Of a stretch of 64,000 bases of DNA, positions 55,401-63,725 are shown piece by piece. Source of the DNA: Phascolarctos cinereus. Lineage: Eukaryota; Chordata; Mammalia; Diprotodontia; Phascolarctidae. The position numbers were made by a program, and so were the translations under genes. Every line of letters starts with the position of its first letter. The stretch's first letter is position 1. The notes below the pieces were generated by a model. It was not told the DNA's origin, ran no database searches, and was given only the letters and a program-made list of their open reading frames with translations. The stretch lies in assembly GCF_002099425.1 (NCBI RefSeq), contig NW_018343964.1, positions 11,952,001 to 12,016,000 of the forward strand, given 5' to 3'.

Positions 55401-55877
55401 CCCCACCTCTAAAAGCATTACCCTACTCTTCCCCCATCCTATCCTTCCCTATCAACACAAGACATGGCTACTGTGGTATCAGAGGTAGGACAGACAGCTC
55501 TCTACCCACTGCACCACACTGCTTTTTCCAACCAATCCACCAATATTACAAGTTGCAGAGGAAGTGTTCATCTACACTGGTAGAGGAAATCCTTACTCAG
55601 ATCTTCCTGACTCCAGGCCCAGCACTCTAGTCACTGTACCCCCTGTCTCCTAGCTCAGTCTATCTCCTCTGTTTGGTTCTCTCCACAAAAATGCCTTACT
55701 TACCTTGATCTCCTCTTCTGAGGTTTCCACCTTGAAGGGGCGGACACTCATCTCAGGTGTTGTGGGCTTACTTCCTGGGCCCCACCATGCATCTTTCATT
55801 TCCAGTTTTTCATTATTCTTCCTGTTAATGACCCAGTAGATTAAACCGGCCAGAAAAAGGGCGACAAGCCACCACAT
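40298..55877 (-). CDS. EPHX1: EPHX1, microsomal epoxide hydrolase (8 coding exons, one frameshifted)
   Basis: This is the ER-membrane alpha/beta-hydrolase that opens arene and alkene epoxides to trans-diols, with a roughly 20-residue N-terminal membrane anchor. Coding exons in transcript order are 55877-55704, 52104-51924, 50955-50729, 49266-49137, 48311-48100, 47146-47038, 41008-40883 and 40499-40298. All have good acceptors and donors, matching human exons 2-9. Retained are the HGWPGS oxyanion motif (exon 3), the nucleophile Asp in QGGDWGS (human Asp226), the charge-relay Glu in YELLH (human Glu404), the His in RGGHFAAFEEP (human His431), and the Tyr residues of ESGYLHIQ and QRFYKENLGQ (human Tyr299 and Tyr374). 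Coding length is 1361 nt, one short of a multiple of three; 453 residues would be expected (human 455). The shortfall is in exon 3, and translation would end soon after in exon 4. This is either a base error in the assembly or a very recent loss. It lies tail to tail with TMEM63A. Confidence 0.95.
40774..40795 (+). repeat. (GGATTA)n short hexamer array
   Basis: Nearly four tandem copies of GGATTA in the last EPHX1 intron, one base off the TTAGGG telomere unit. Confidence 0.9.
40883..41008 (-). CDS. EPHX1: EPHX1 coding exon 7
   Basis: It encodes KFTLDDLLTNIMIYWVTGCI then TSSQRFYKENLGQGIGVHKH, including the second oxyanion Tyr (QRFYKEN). It is separated from the preceding exon by a 6-kb repeat-filled intron. 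Donor GTGAGT. Confidence 0.95.
42099..42304. mobile_element. Short DNA element with about 70-bp terminal inverted repeats
   Basis: The left arm 42099-42170 (TGTCGCAG, CCTGCGTCCACGGCAGTGTT, AGTATGAGAGAGAG, TTATCACCC) is mirrored by the right arm 42236-42304 with about 85-90% identity. AAGAAT flanks both sides (42093-42098, 42305-42310), and L2 sequence continues across the gap. The family is not recognised. Confidence 0.7.
42955..43065. repeat. AT-rich low-complexity tract
   Basis: TAATAATATATAATTATTA-like sequence with a partial duplicate of flanking GATAATGGATAATAG, inside the L2. Confidence 0.85.
43355..43592 (-). mobile_element. MIR-type SINE inserted in the L2
   Basis: AACGCCTACTATATGCCAGG, TCATCTTCACAACTTGGAAA, TTTACTGTGCCACCTAGG. 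Confidence 0.7.
44064..45258 (+). mobile_element. HAL1 (half-L1) element, 5'-truncated, with 14-bp target duplication
   Basis: AAGAACTGGTCTGG occurs at 44050-44063 and 45259-45272. The insert opens in an ORF whose end reads GLQPRITCPAKLSRILQGGK, DFQAFLRKRPELNRKSDF, the C-terminal domain of L1 ORF1p (human NFQPRISYPAKLSF). No ORF2 follows; about 1 kb of G/A-rich 3' UTR leads to AAAAATAAATAAATTTATAT. A second LINE tail appears nested near 44855-45045. An L1 with ORF2 deleted is the alternative. Confidence 0.75.
46140..46235 (-). mobile_element. L2 3' end stub (antisense)
   Basis: TCATTTTAAGTGCCTGCAGT, TTCTAGGCACTGAGAAAGAC. Confidence 0.55.
46470..46668 (-). mobile_element. MIR-type SINE (antisense)
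   Basis: GTGCTAGAAGGGACTTCAGA, TCAGATGGGGAAACTGAGGC, GGGATTTGAACCTAAGTCTT. Confidence 0.7.
47038..47146 (-). CDS. EPHX1: EPHX1 coding exon 6
   Basis: It encodes CALNNCPVGLAAYILEKFST then WTNPEYRYLEDGGLE. Acceptor GCTAG; the donor GTGGGT is weak but the join to the next exon (EKKFTLDD) matches human. Confidence 0.95.
47580..47935 (+). mobile_element. L2 3' end
   Basis: TGCATTCAAGGCTCATCCAA, ATATAAGCTCCCTGAGGGCA, GGTGCTTAGTAAATGCTTAG; about 350 bp, opposite to EPHX1. Confidence 0.78.
48100..48311 (-). CDS. EPHX1: EPHX1 coding exon 5 (cap/lid region)
   Basis: It encodes QVKGIHVNMCFSDSGIFSNF and so on to FQERDLQLLYPAKKILHSIF, RESGYLHIQATKPDTV. It is one codon shorter than human near LYPAKKI. 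It includes the oxyanion Tyr of SGYLHIQ. Confidence 0.95.
48312..49136. other. EPHX1 intron, no recognised feature
   Basis: Mostly unique; a purine-rich patch at 48350-48480. No repeat family that I can defend. Confidence 0.45.
49137..49266 (-). CDS. EPHX1: EPHX1 coding exon 4 (nucleophile Asp)
   Basis: In the expected frame it encodes FNSVAAAQIYCKLMRRLGFQ then EFFVQGGDWGSLICTNIAQM and AP. It contains the nucleophilic Asp of GGDWGS. Acceptor TTCCAG, donor GTGAGT. Confidence 0.96.
50205..50362 (+). mobile_element. tRNA-headed SINE
   Basis: GCAGCTAGGTGGCACAGGTG head, CCTGACTTCAAATCTGG B-box, TGTGACCCTGGGCAAGTCAC. Confidence 0.82.
50729..50955 (-). CDS. EPHX1: EPHX1 coding exon 3 (oxyanion HGWPGS; one-base frameshift)
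   Basis: It encodes LDIHFIHVKPTKPPAGHKVK and LLMIHGWPGSFYEFYKIIPL up to ESHGLNY. From there the homologous reading (FEVICPSIPGYGFSEAPRKQ) continues in another frame. The exon is 227 nt; phases on both sides and the human exon require 228. The discrepancy aligns near 50810-50830. Splice sites are intact (acceptor TTCCAG, donor GTATGA). Confidence 0.95.
51080..51235 (+). mobile_element. L2 3' end
   Basis: AAACTCTCTTCAAGACAGGG, ATAGTGCTGGGCATATGACT, AACATTTATTGAATAATGAA. Confidence 0.7.
51924..52104 (-). CDS. EPHX1: EPHX1 coding exon 2
   Basis: It encodes DLHQRIDLTRFTPSLEDSRF, HYGFNSNYLKKVVSYWRNQF and DWKKQVEILNQYPHFKTKIE, the N-terminal EHN domain. Acceptor CCCCAG preceded by a long C-run; donor GTATTT. 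It ends in phase 1. Confidence 0.96.
52258..52675 (+). mobile_element. L1 3' end, 5'-truncated
   Basis: CTCATGATGGAAAACGCTAT, AAGAAAGAACTATGGAGTTT, ACTAATGTGAAAATATGTTT, CATCTTGGGGAGGGTGG, then an A/T tail. It is the same family as 63096-63725 and sits 150 bp upstream of EPHX1 coding exon 2. Confidence 0.8.
53240..53510 (-). mobile_element. L1-type 3' end (antisense)
   Basis: AACAAATATGCATAATCAAA, GGTCCGTGTCCAAAAAAACA, GGTCAGTCATTGTGCTGATC. Confidence 0.65.
53510..54240 (-). mobile_element. HAL1/L1-type element (antisense), ORF1 C-terminal end plus downstream region
   Basis: The - strand at 54160-54240 matches the HAL1 ORF1 end seen at 44130-44210 (AAAACTGAGTATAATCCT, GACTTTTAAGCATTCGTAAT). 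The C/T-rich remainder mirrors the G/A-rich HAL1 3' region. Confidence 0.6.
54233..54362 (+). mobile_element. L2 3' end
   Basis: GAACTCTTTGAAAGCAGGGA, CACAGTAGGTGCTTAATAAA. Confidence 0.72.
54403..54597 (-). mobile_element. MIR-type SINE (antisense)
   Basis: AGACCATCTAGTTCATTCTC, GGATTTGAACCCAGATCACC, CACTATACCATGTTGC. Confidence 0.7.
54600..55703. other. EPHX1 intron, mostly unique
   Basis: No exon seen. A possible SINE remnant lies near 55590-55640 (ATCTTCCTGACTCCAGGCCC). Confidence 0.45.
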
Positions 55878-55879
55878 AT
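55704..55879 (-). CDS. EPHX1: EPHX1 coding exon 1 (start, membrane anchor)
   Basis: The ATG is at 55877-55875, two bases inside the exon after a TCTTACAG acceptor. It encodes the anchor MWWLVALFLAGLIYWVIN, the basic RK stop, the conserved WWGPG motif and SVRPFKVETSEEEIK. An in-frame ATG further upstream (55901) lies in intronic sequence and is not the start. Confidence 0.95.
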
Positions 55880-56084
55880 CTGTAAGAGAAGACACACACA
55901 AGCAAACTTAGTCAGGGACAGTCAGCCCCATAGCTAAAGACCAGTCACTAGGGCTTAAAGCTTCGAGTAGAATGTCGCATCCTTCTTCCTAGGGCCAAGC
56001 CAACCCATGCCCCCTCCAAAAACGGGGAACATTAGCTCTTCCACCCTGAAGGGCCAAGTTTCAGACCAAGCAGTTTGCAAACAC

Positions 56085-56338
56085 CTCTGATGGTGACGTG
56101 GATGAGTCAGCATAGTGCACTGAAGAGAACCCTGAACATAAGATTCAATCTAGACCTGGGATTCAAATACAGCCTCTGATGTGCACTAACTGTGTGACCC
56201 TGGGCACTTAGTATACTTCAGCTTCATTTTCCTCATCTGTAAATGGGGATAGTAGCACCTACTTCACAGGATGTGGTGAGACTCACACAAGATAGCATAT
56301 GCAAAGCTCAGCATTAAGCTACTGGAAATGAGAGTGAA
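56085..56338 (+). mobile_element. CORE-SINE (MAR1/MIR type)
   Basis: TGGGATTCAAATACAGCCTC, TGTGTGACCCTGGGCACTTA, CATCTGTAAATGGGGATAGT. Confidence 0.7.
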
Positions 56339-56424
56339 TTCAGGAGATGAACTTATCTATATTGCTATATAAACCTGAATCATCAGTGAACCTGTTACTG
56401 GCCTAGAGTAGATTAATTTCACAG

Positions 56425-56612
56425 ATCATATAATGTCAAAGCTAGAAGAAACTTTCAGGATCAATCCTTTAATTTTATAGATAAGGAAACTGAGGCCCAA
56501 GTCACTAAAAGGTGACTTGCCCAAGGTCTCCCAGCTAGTAAGAAAAAGAACAGATAGTAAATCCCAGGTCCCTTGACTTCAGTTCTAGTGCATTTATATT
56601 CTATGATGCTGC
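56425..56612 (-). mobile_element. MIR-type SINE (antisense)
   Basis: GATAAGGAAACTGAGGCCCA, GGTGACTTGCCCAAGGTCTC. Confidence 0.65.
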
Positions 56613-57168
56613 TATATTATATACTTCAAAGGCTGTTTCTTTCATGTGATAAGATAGTTATTGCACATTAAACCACTAATTGAGCATGCTGCACTTGGAT
56701 GGATATGGCAGGGAAAGGGAACATTGCAGGATTAACCCTCTTAGTTCAGGTTCAATGTTGGAATGAAATAAGGCACTCGAAGGTCATTCATTCAACAGTC
56801 AAGAAAAAGTTCGCCTAGCCATAGCAAACAAATGTTTATTCCCTCTCTTTCCTTTCCCCTTCCCTAATCATATTTACAGATGACACAAAGCTGGAAAGGA
56901 GAGCTTCCAGCTGGGAGAAAGAATCAGGCTCTAAAAAGATGTCGGCAGTTTAAAAACAATGGCCGGAATCTGAGAAGATGAAATTTAATAGGGATGGATA
57001 GCAGCAAAGTCCTACACTTGGATTTTTTAAAAAATCAGCTTCACAAGTACGAGATGGGAAAGGTGTGAGCTGGCAAGAGCTTGTCTGAAAAAAAGAGCTA
57101 AGGACTTTTAATAGATAGAATGAGTTCATAATATGGCATGGCAGCTGAATGAGCTAATGAAATCTTTT

Positions 57169-57475
57169 TTTTTCATATATTAAATTTGTTTTAATTTTTC
57201 CAAAACAACATTCAAAACATCTGCTTTGTTTCATTCAAACTATAAATGTTAAACATTTACAAACTAAAACAGGAACTGACAATATACAAGGACTTAAACA
57301 AACAAACCTTTCAAAGAATAGTTTTTAAAAATTGTTTTTCAGTTCATTGTAATCAAAGTTTAATATTGTCAAACTTTGGGTGACCTTTTTGAATCACATA
57401 CCACTACCACTCCTTCTTTTAACACAAAAATGTTTAGATTTTGAGCTAATGACATCTTAAGTTGATTAATTAAAG
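57169..57475 (-). mobile_element. Retroposed 3'-UTR-like insert of unknown source
   Basis: It starts with a T-run at the left edge. On the - strand it ends with ATTAAA (57195-57190) followed about 15-20 bases later by the A-run, like a polyadenylated transcript. The interior is A/T-rich and matches no repeat I know. The right boundary is approximate. Confidence 0.4.
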
Positions 57476-57607
57476 CATCAGTGCCCATTACAAGATTACA
57501 ATAACCCTGAGGAACAGGTTCTGGTCACACCCCAGATGGGGTTCAGTTCCTGATGCTAAATTGTAAGAAGGAGATGTCCAGTAAGCTGAAGAGTATGAAG
57601 AGATGGT

Positions 57608-57862
57608 TGACCAATCAATCAATCAATCAACATTTATTAAGCACCTACTATGTGTCAAGCACTGTGCTAAATGCTGGGGATGCAAAAAGGCAAAAGACAA
57701 TCCCTGCCCTCAAGGAGTTTACAATTGAATAGGCAAGCCCACAAGCAAACAAATATATACAAACAAGTTACATACAAGATAAATAAGAAACAGTTACAAA
57801 GCCACTAGAAGTAACAAGAGTTGACAAAGACTTCCTGTAGATGGTGGGGATTTTAGTTGGGA
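57608..57862 (-). mobile_element. L2 3' end (antisense) inside the CR1/L3 element
   Basis: (CAAT)n, then ATTAAGCACCTACTATGTGT, CTCAAGGAGTTTACAATTGA, ACTTCCTGTAGATGGTGGGG. Confidence 0.75.
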
Positions 57863-58114
57863 CTAGCATAGTAGATGCCATAAAAGGGTGGAACTGGGGA
57901 TGTTGACTCTAGGGGAAAGAAGATGCAGAAGAACTCCATAGGTGTCTTTAAGTATTTTAAGGCCTGGCCCAAGGAAGAAGGATTACATTTACTCTGCTCA
58001 GCCCCAAAAAGCAGGAGGTAGGAGCAGTGGGGGGAAGTTTCAGAGAATCGGATTTAGGCTTGACTCAAGGAAAAACTTACAAAGTGATCTCCATACGGAG
58101 CGGATGCTCTATGT

Positions 58115-58712
58115 TTACTATCATAAAGAGAGAGCTAGAAGGAACCTTAGCAGTTATTTAATCCAGGCTCCAAATTTTACAGGTGAGAAAGCTGAGACCC
58201 ATGAGAAGTGATGTGACTTGCCTGAGATCATAGCACGAGTAAGTGGCACAACCAGAATGTAAAAAAAAAAAACCAAAAACAATTAATTAATTAATTTTTA
58301 GTTTTCAACATCTACTTTTATAAGATTTTGAGTTCTAAACTTTTTCCCTTTCTCTTCCTTCCCTATTCTCCAAGATGGCACATAATCTGATATAGGCTAT
58401 ATATGTACAATCATATTAAACATATTTCCACATTAGTCATGTTGTGAAAGGAGAACCAGAACAAAAGGGGAAAATCACAAGAAAGAGAAAAAAGAGAGAA
58501 AATAGTATGCTTCCATCTGCATTCAGATTTCATAGTTCATTTCTGGATATGGATAGCATTTTCCATTATGAGTCTTTTGGAATTGTCTTAGATCACTGCA
58601 TTGCTGAGCTAAGTCTATCAAGTTGGTCATCGCACAATGTTGCTGTTACTATGTACAACGTTCTCCTGGCAGAACCTGAATCTGAACTCAGGGCCTGTGA
58701 CGCTCAATTCAG
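58115..58712 (-). mobile_element. MIR-type SINE, split by an L1 end
   Basis: GAGAGCTAGAAGGAACCTTA and GATGTGACTTGCCTGAGATC on the left; CAGAACCTGAATCTGAACTC on the right of the insert. Confidence 0.6.
58262..58667 (-). mobile_element. L1 3' end (antisense) inside the MIR
   Basis: The A-run at the left is followed by TTAATTTTTAGTTTTCAACA, ATATAGGCTATATATGTACA, GTATGCTTCCATCTGCATTC, GCACAATGTTGCTGTTACTA: the reverse of the L1 end at 63270-63720. Degenerate duplicates (CACAACCAGAATG / CAGAACCTGAATC) may be its target site. Confidence 0.75.
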
Positions 58713-59034
58713 TACTTGGATTTCACCTCACAAAAGGTTTTTAAGGGGAAGTCAGACAACCACTTGTTCATCCTACTTGGGGCAGGGGGGAGGGGAATGG
58801 CTTATATGAGGATGGGTTAGTGGCCTCTGAGGTTCCTTTCCAACTCTGAAATTCTGTGATTTCAGGAAGGTCAAAAAACAGGGAGAAACCACAGACAGCT
58901 GGTATTGGCTCTCTTGGCTCCTAAAAGAGGGTGCCTAATGGATAGCAGATTAGCCCACTATTCATCGCAAAGACAAATGACTACAACATCCTGCTTTTCT
59001 CCACAGTCTAAAACCACCCTGCCATCTTGGTACT

Positions 59035-59410
59035 GAAAGAAGAGGTATTGTGGTAGAGCGGGGAAAACACTGAATTTGGAGTCAAAAGACCTAAATCCCC
59101 AGCTCTGCTGTTTACGGGGTGCCCTTCAAGCACGTCATTGAAGGATGAGTACATTAAATTAGGATTTAGAAGAGAACTGGGTCCTGCCTCAGTTACTGTG
59201 AGACTTGGGGGAAGTCACTTTTTTTCCCTCATCAGTACAATGGAAAGGATAATACTTGTAAATACCTAACTTCATAAGATCAATGAACTGGAGCAGAAGG
59301 GGACCTTACAGGTCATCCAGTCTAAACCCATCATTTTTCATTTGAGGAAAACACAGCCCAGAGGTTGAATGACTTGGCCAAGGCCACACAGATAGTAAAT
59401 GGTTGTTGGA
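59035..59410. mobile_element. Two MIR-type SINEs
   Basis: 59035-59275 in sense (TTGGAGTCAAAAGACCTAAA, CATCAGTACAATGGAAAGGA) and 59280-59410 antisense (CAGAAGGGGACCTTACAGGT, TGACTTGGCCAAGGCCACAC). Confidence 0.6.
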
Positions 59411-59451
59411 TTCTATAAGAGTAAATAACAATAACTGACACAAATAATAAC

Positions 59452-59992
59452 AATGATGATGATGATGATGGTGATAATAATAGCATTTATATATCACTTT
59501 ATTAGCATATGTTGTTCAGTCCTGTCTGACTCTTCGTAACTCCATTTGGGATTTTCTTACAGGAGTGGTTTGCCATTTTCTTCTCCAGCTCATTTTACAG
59601 ATGAGGAAAACAAGGCAAAGAGGTGAAGTGACTTGCCAGAGTTACACAGCTAGTAAGTGTCTGAGGCCAGATGTGAACTCAGAAAGATGAGTATTCCTGA
59701 CCCCAGGCACAGCACTCTATCCACTGCACCACCCAGCTGCCCTAAGGATTTGCAAATCCCTATACATACAGTATCTAATTTCACATAGATTATTTCTTTG
59801 GGTTTTTATACCTACCCTGTAAGGTAAAAGGCTATTACTGTACCATTTTACAAATGAGTAAACTGGATCTCGAAGAAGTTAAGTGACTTACTTAAGGTAA
59901 CACAGCTTGTAAGTAAGCTGGGAGGTGGGGGGGATAGGATGTGAAGCCTGTTCTTCCTGACTCCAAGTCTAACACTCTAACAAGATGCTGTC
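59452..59992 (-). mobile_element. MIR-type SINE with (GAT)n, split by a younger SINE
   Basis: (GAT)n at 59452-59475, TAGCATTTATATATCACTTT, then the insert, then TTTTACAAATGAGTAAACTG and TTCTTCCTGACTCCAAGTCT. Confidence 0.65.
59512..59742 (-). mobile_element. Marsupial SINE with RTE/BovB-like tail
   Basis: GTTGTTCAGTCCTGTCTGAC, CCATTTGGGATTTTCTTACA, ending ACCACCCAGCTGCCCT. Confidence 0.82.
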
Positions 59993-59994
59993 GC

Positions 59995-60838
59995 TTTAAA
60001 GGGTAATCAGGATCACCATCCTACTTCACTTCTCCAACTGAAATCATTCACAAACTATCCTACTTACTTCTTTTCTCCATTCCAGCACTATAGCCCATGC
60101 AAAACTAGTTCTGGGCCTGAAGGCCAGCAAGGAAGGCAGCATCAGAGCAGAGCAATGCCCCAGAAGGGTTCAGAAAACAGCCCATCCCACTGAACGTTTC
60201 TCAAAAGCTGCGACTTCACAGACCATTTTCACTTAACTCCTTCCCCTCTCTCAGAAGCTGGTAGTCAGCCCTCAGCTGGCGCTAGGTAATACTGTTCCTT
60301 TCTTCAAGGTCCCCCAGAGCTCCGAGGAACTGTGGGACTGACAAAAACAAGCAAAAATATAAGGAATGAGAGTTGTCTTTTTGAAAGTAAATACCCAGAG
60401 TAGACGCGGCAGCTTCTCTAACAAGAAAGGACTTTAATCCTTTTCAATCAGGGCAAGTGCTTTAGATTTCCCCCTAAGAAACAAAGAGAAGGAATTCTAA
60501 ACTGGGCCTTTCTTGGGAGGTCTCGTCCATGGGGCTCAGTGCCAGAGCCAGCTATTTGGGGTTGGGCCTGGCAGAAGGGACTTTCTTTCTTCATCTTTCT
60601 GAGGCTTTGACAGTGACAACCAGGGATGGACCCTCCAAGTTTTGTTTGTTAAAGAAGGGAAAAAAAGCCATTACCAACAATTTCTCTTCTGCCACAAGGC
60701 CTGGGAACTGACTGGCCTCATTTGACTCACCCCTTGTTAGCCTGGGAGAAATCACACCAACAGCAGTTACCGGAAAACATCCAAATCCCTTCGTATTAAA
60801 CACATCTGCACATCAAGTCACTCAGTGTCCCTGAAGTA
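59995..60838. other. EPHX1 5' flank or 5'-UTR intron, unique sequence
   Basis: No repeat recognised. It could hold a non-coding first exon of EPHX1, but no splice-supported exon can be proven here. Confidence 0.35.
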
Positions 60839-60839
60839 G

Positions 60840-61098
60840 TTTGCTGTTCACTCGTTCCAGTGGTGTCCAACTTTCTGTGACGCCATTTGGGGTTTTCTTA
60901 GCAAAGATACTGGGGTGGTTTGCCATTTACTTCTCCAACTCATTTTATATTTATAGATGAGGAAACTGAGGCAAATAGGGTTAAGTGACTTGTCCAGGGT
61001 CACACAGCTAGTAAGCATCTGAAACCAGATTCGAACGCAGATCTGCCTGACTCTAGACTCAGCCCTCTATCCATTGGACCACCTAACTGCACCCCTCC
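60840..61098 (-). mobile_element. Marsupial SINE with RTE/BovB-like tail
   Basis: TGGTGTCCAACTTTCTGTGA, CCATTTGGGGTTTTCTTAGC, ending CCATTGGACCACCTAACTGC. Confidence 0.82.
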
Positions 61099-61527
61099 CC
61101 CCACCTCCCATGACGAGAAGGGGGTGATTTTCATTTTCATATTGAACAGTCTTTAGTCTGGTCACTTTAGAGCAAGTAAAACCAAGATTTCACATTTATT
61201 TCTTGGGAATAAACCTGAATGCACTTATGAAACTGTAGTAAAATCCCACATGGGAATGTTTACTATTACACTGATTAGGTTCAAAATAACACAATTCCAG
61301 GGAGTAAAAGACAAATGTTTGTAATTCACTTGTTAATATAGTCTTCCAATGGCCTCCAAAAGCCAAGTGCTATAAAGAGGCTCATTTGTTCTTTCCATTA
61401 GGATTCCCTCATGGAGCTCTAACTAGGGTGTGGTGACTATGGCTTTTTTCAAGGCAATGAAATTTAGAAGGCACAATAATTAAATAATGATTTTTTGAAG
61501 ACTGTACAAATTTTAAATTTGTGCTAC

Positions 61528-61568
61528 TTATACACACACACACATGCACACACACAAACACATATATA
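61528..61568 (+). repeat. (CA)n microsatellite
   Basis: Interrupted CA units next to the T-run of a SINE. Confidence 0.9.
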
Positions 61569-61690
61569 TTTTTTTTTGGCTAGGCAATGCGGTTAAGTGA
61601 CTGTGTCACGTGTCTGAGGCCACATTTGAATTCAGGTCCTCCTGACTCCAGGGCTAGTGCTTTATCCACTGCACCATCCAGCTGCCCCAG
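61569..61690 (-). mobile_element. tRNA-headed SINE (antisense), short form
   Basis: T-run, GGTTAAGTGACTGTGTCACG, TTCAGGTCCTCCTGACTCCA, ending CAGCTGCCCC. Confidence 0.8.
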
Positions 61691-62124
61691 TATAAGCAGC
61701 GCATTTCAGTAGTGTAGAGTTACGTCTAGTTGGTAAAAAATAATTAATCAACATTGGAAAGCTGTGCTTCAGATAAGCTCCTTCTGGATACAGCCCCACC
61801 CTGCTCTCCATCCCTAATTGCTCCCTAGAAGTGGCCTTGAGATATCCCAGGATCTTTCACCTATAGGGCTAGTATCAGAGTCTTCCCTCCAATTCAACTA
61901 AATTTGTGACAATTACTTTTTGCACGCAAGCCTCTTGGAGAGGCAGTGTGGAGTAGAAAGCTAGCCTCTGAGCCAGAAAGGCTACTGACTTGAAGACTCT
62001 GGGCCAGTCACTTAAACTCTATAAATTGCAGAGAAGGTACTGACCTGCACTAGTAGAAGGAGTTATATACTCCTGAGTTCCCTAAACCCCTGAAATTCCA
62101 CGGCTTGTCCCTTCTTGTATTATT

Positions 62125-62262
62125 TTCATGGGAGCCACTGTGGTATGGTTAATAGGCAATCCCGGAGTCAGAAAGATCTGGGTTCAAGTCATGCCTCTGA
62201 GTCATCCTGTGTGACCCTGGGTAAGTCATTTAATCTCTCAATGCTCTACGTATTTCTTTAAG
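62125..62262 (+). mobile_element. tRNA-headed/MIR SINE fragment
   Basis: GGAGTCAGAAAGATCTGGGT, TCCTGTGTGACCCTGGGTAA. Confidence 0.6.
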
Positions 62263-63095
62263 ACAATAAGTTTCAAAGAAGAGAACCTGCTTTGATAGAG
62301 GAAGTCCCTCATCAGGAACTCTCTACACAGATAGAATCACAGGTCAGTTCCAAAAACAAAAATCTTCACAAAGTTGATCACAAATTACAAAGTCAATTTG
62401 AGGATACTTGCCCTGAAACTCTTCATTCTGCACATGCTTGGTACCCAAATTACTAGTTAAGGCTCAATTCAGTCTGGTTCCTTCATCCCTGGACTGGATT
62501 ACACATTGAAGGGTGTATTCCAAGTTATGTGACCAACAAGATGATGGATAAAACATTTTCTCCAATCTTCATGAGCTCTCATACCTTTCCAAAATAAAGA
62601 ATTATGTCCAAAAGATAATGTAACTGCAGCTATCTCCACAGCCTAAGATACCAAGAACCCCAACAAGGCAACAACTAGATGTACTAACAGCAGAAAAGGC
62701 TAATTTCTAATCTACTTACTCAGCACCCCATCTCCCAGAAGCACACATATATGCTCCGGTAGCGGGGCACAATCCAGTCTGTCAGCTTGCACTCTGGGAC
62801 CCAGTCAGCAATTCCCTTGATGTTATTGTAGTCTATGCTAGCTAACTACCTCCCCCACCTGTCCTCATTCTACCATTTCAAGGCAATAAAGAACAGAATT
62901 GAATGCTACTTCCCCCCCCCACCTCAGTTGCTCAACCCTGTGCTGTGGAGGGAGAGGTACAAGAAAGAAGAAAATTTGCTCTACTTGGGTTGGCAGCACA
63001 GAATTGTACTGTGCTATAGCAGTACTCAGCCAGCCAGAGGACTAATGAAGCAAGGGAACTGCAACCAGCTCGTGTGGGGCTCCACCAGGGCTGAA

Positions 63096-63725
63096 GGGCA
63101 CATATGCAAAAATATTTACAGCAGCTCTTGCTGTGGCAAAGAATTGGAAATTGAGGGGATGCCCATCAACTGGGGAATGGCTGAACAAGTCGTGATACAT
63201 GAATGTAATGGAATACAATCGTGCTATAAGAAATGATGAGCAGGCTGACTTCAGAAAAACCTGGAAAGACTTGTATGGACTGATGCTGAGTGAAGTGAGC
63301 AGAACCAGAAGAACGTTGTACACAGTTAACAGCCACATTGTGCAATGATTAATACTGATAGACTTAATCCTTCTCAGCAATGCAAGGAAATAAGATATCT
63401 CCAAAAGACTCATGATGGAAAATGCTATTCACATCCAGAGAAAGAACTATAGAGTCTGAATGAAGGCAGATAGAAGCATACTATTTGCTCTTTTTTTTTC
63501 TTCTGTTTTGTTTTGTTTCTTCTTTCTTGTGGTTCCTCCTATTGATTCTAATTCTTATTTACAACTTGACTAATGTGAAAATATGTTTAATGGGAATGTA
63601 TACATAGAGCCTATATTAGATTGCACACTGTCTTGGGGAGGGAGGAGGTGAACAAAATTTAAATTTAAAACTCAAAAGCTTATGGAAGTGAATGTTGAAA
63701 ACTAAAAATAAATTAATTATTTTAA
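63096..63725 (+). mobile_element. L1 3' end: ORF2 C-terminus and 3' UTR, 5'-truncated
   Basis: It begins GGGCACATATGCAAAAATAT; the frame reading IFTAALAVAKNWK, MEYNRAIRNDEQADFRKTWK matches the L1 ORF2p C-terminus (human MFIAALFTIAKTWN, MEYYAAIKNDEF). The marsupial L1 3' UTR then leads to the tail AAACTAAAAATAAATTAATT. Confidence 0.85.

Larger units (their letters stand above)
56868..58866 (+). mobile_element. CR1-clade (L3-like) LINE, interrupted by several later insertions
   Basis: Pieces in correct order: 56868-57168 (GATGACACAAAGCTGGAAAG; reading KMKFNR), about 57500-57605 (TTCTGGTCACACCCCAGATG, TGTAAGAAGGAGATGTCCAG), 57905-58110 (GTCTTTAAGTATTTTAAGGC), and 58713-58866 (TTAGTGGCCTCTGAGGTTCC, ending GAAATTCTGTGATTTC). 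Decayed. Confidence 0.7.

Noticed and set aside
55878-55901. Upstream in-frame ATG as EPHX1 start
   Set aside because: It lies upstream of the TCTTACAG acceptor, i.e. in intron; the ATG at 55877 matches the human start and membrane anchor.
58444-58809. 121-codon open frame on the + strand
   Set aside because: It spans the antisense L1 end, MIR and CR1/L3 end; it has no single origin.
59995-60838. Possible non-coding first exon or promoter of EPHX1
   Set aside because: The stretch is unique, but no CpG island, TATA box in context or splice-supported exon could be shown.
62835-63236. 133-codon open frame on the + strand
   Set aside because: Its second half is the L1 end in a wrong frame (the ORF2-like frame is another one), and its first half is unassigned DNA with a C-run.
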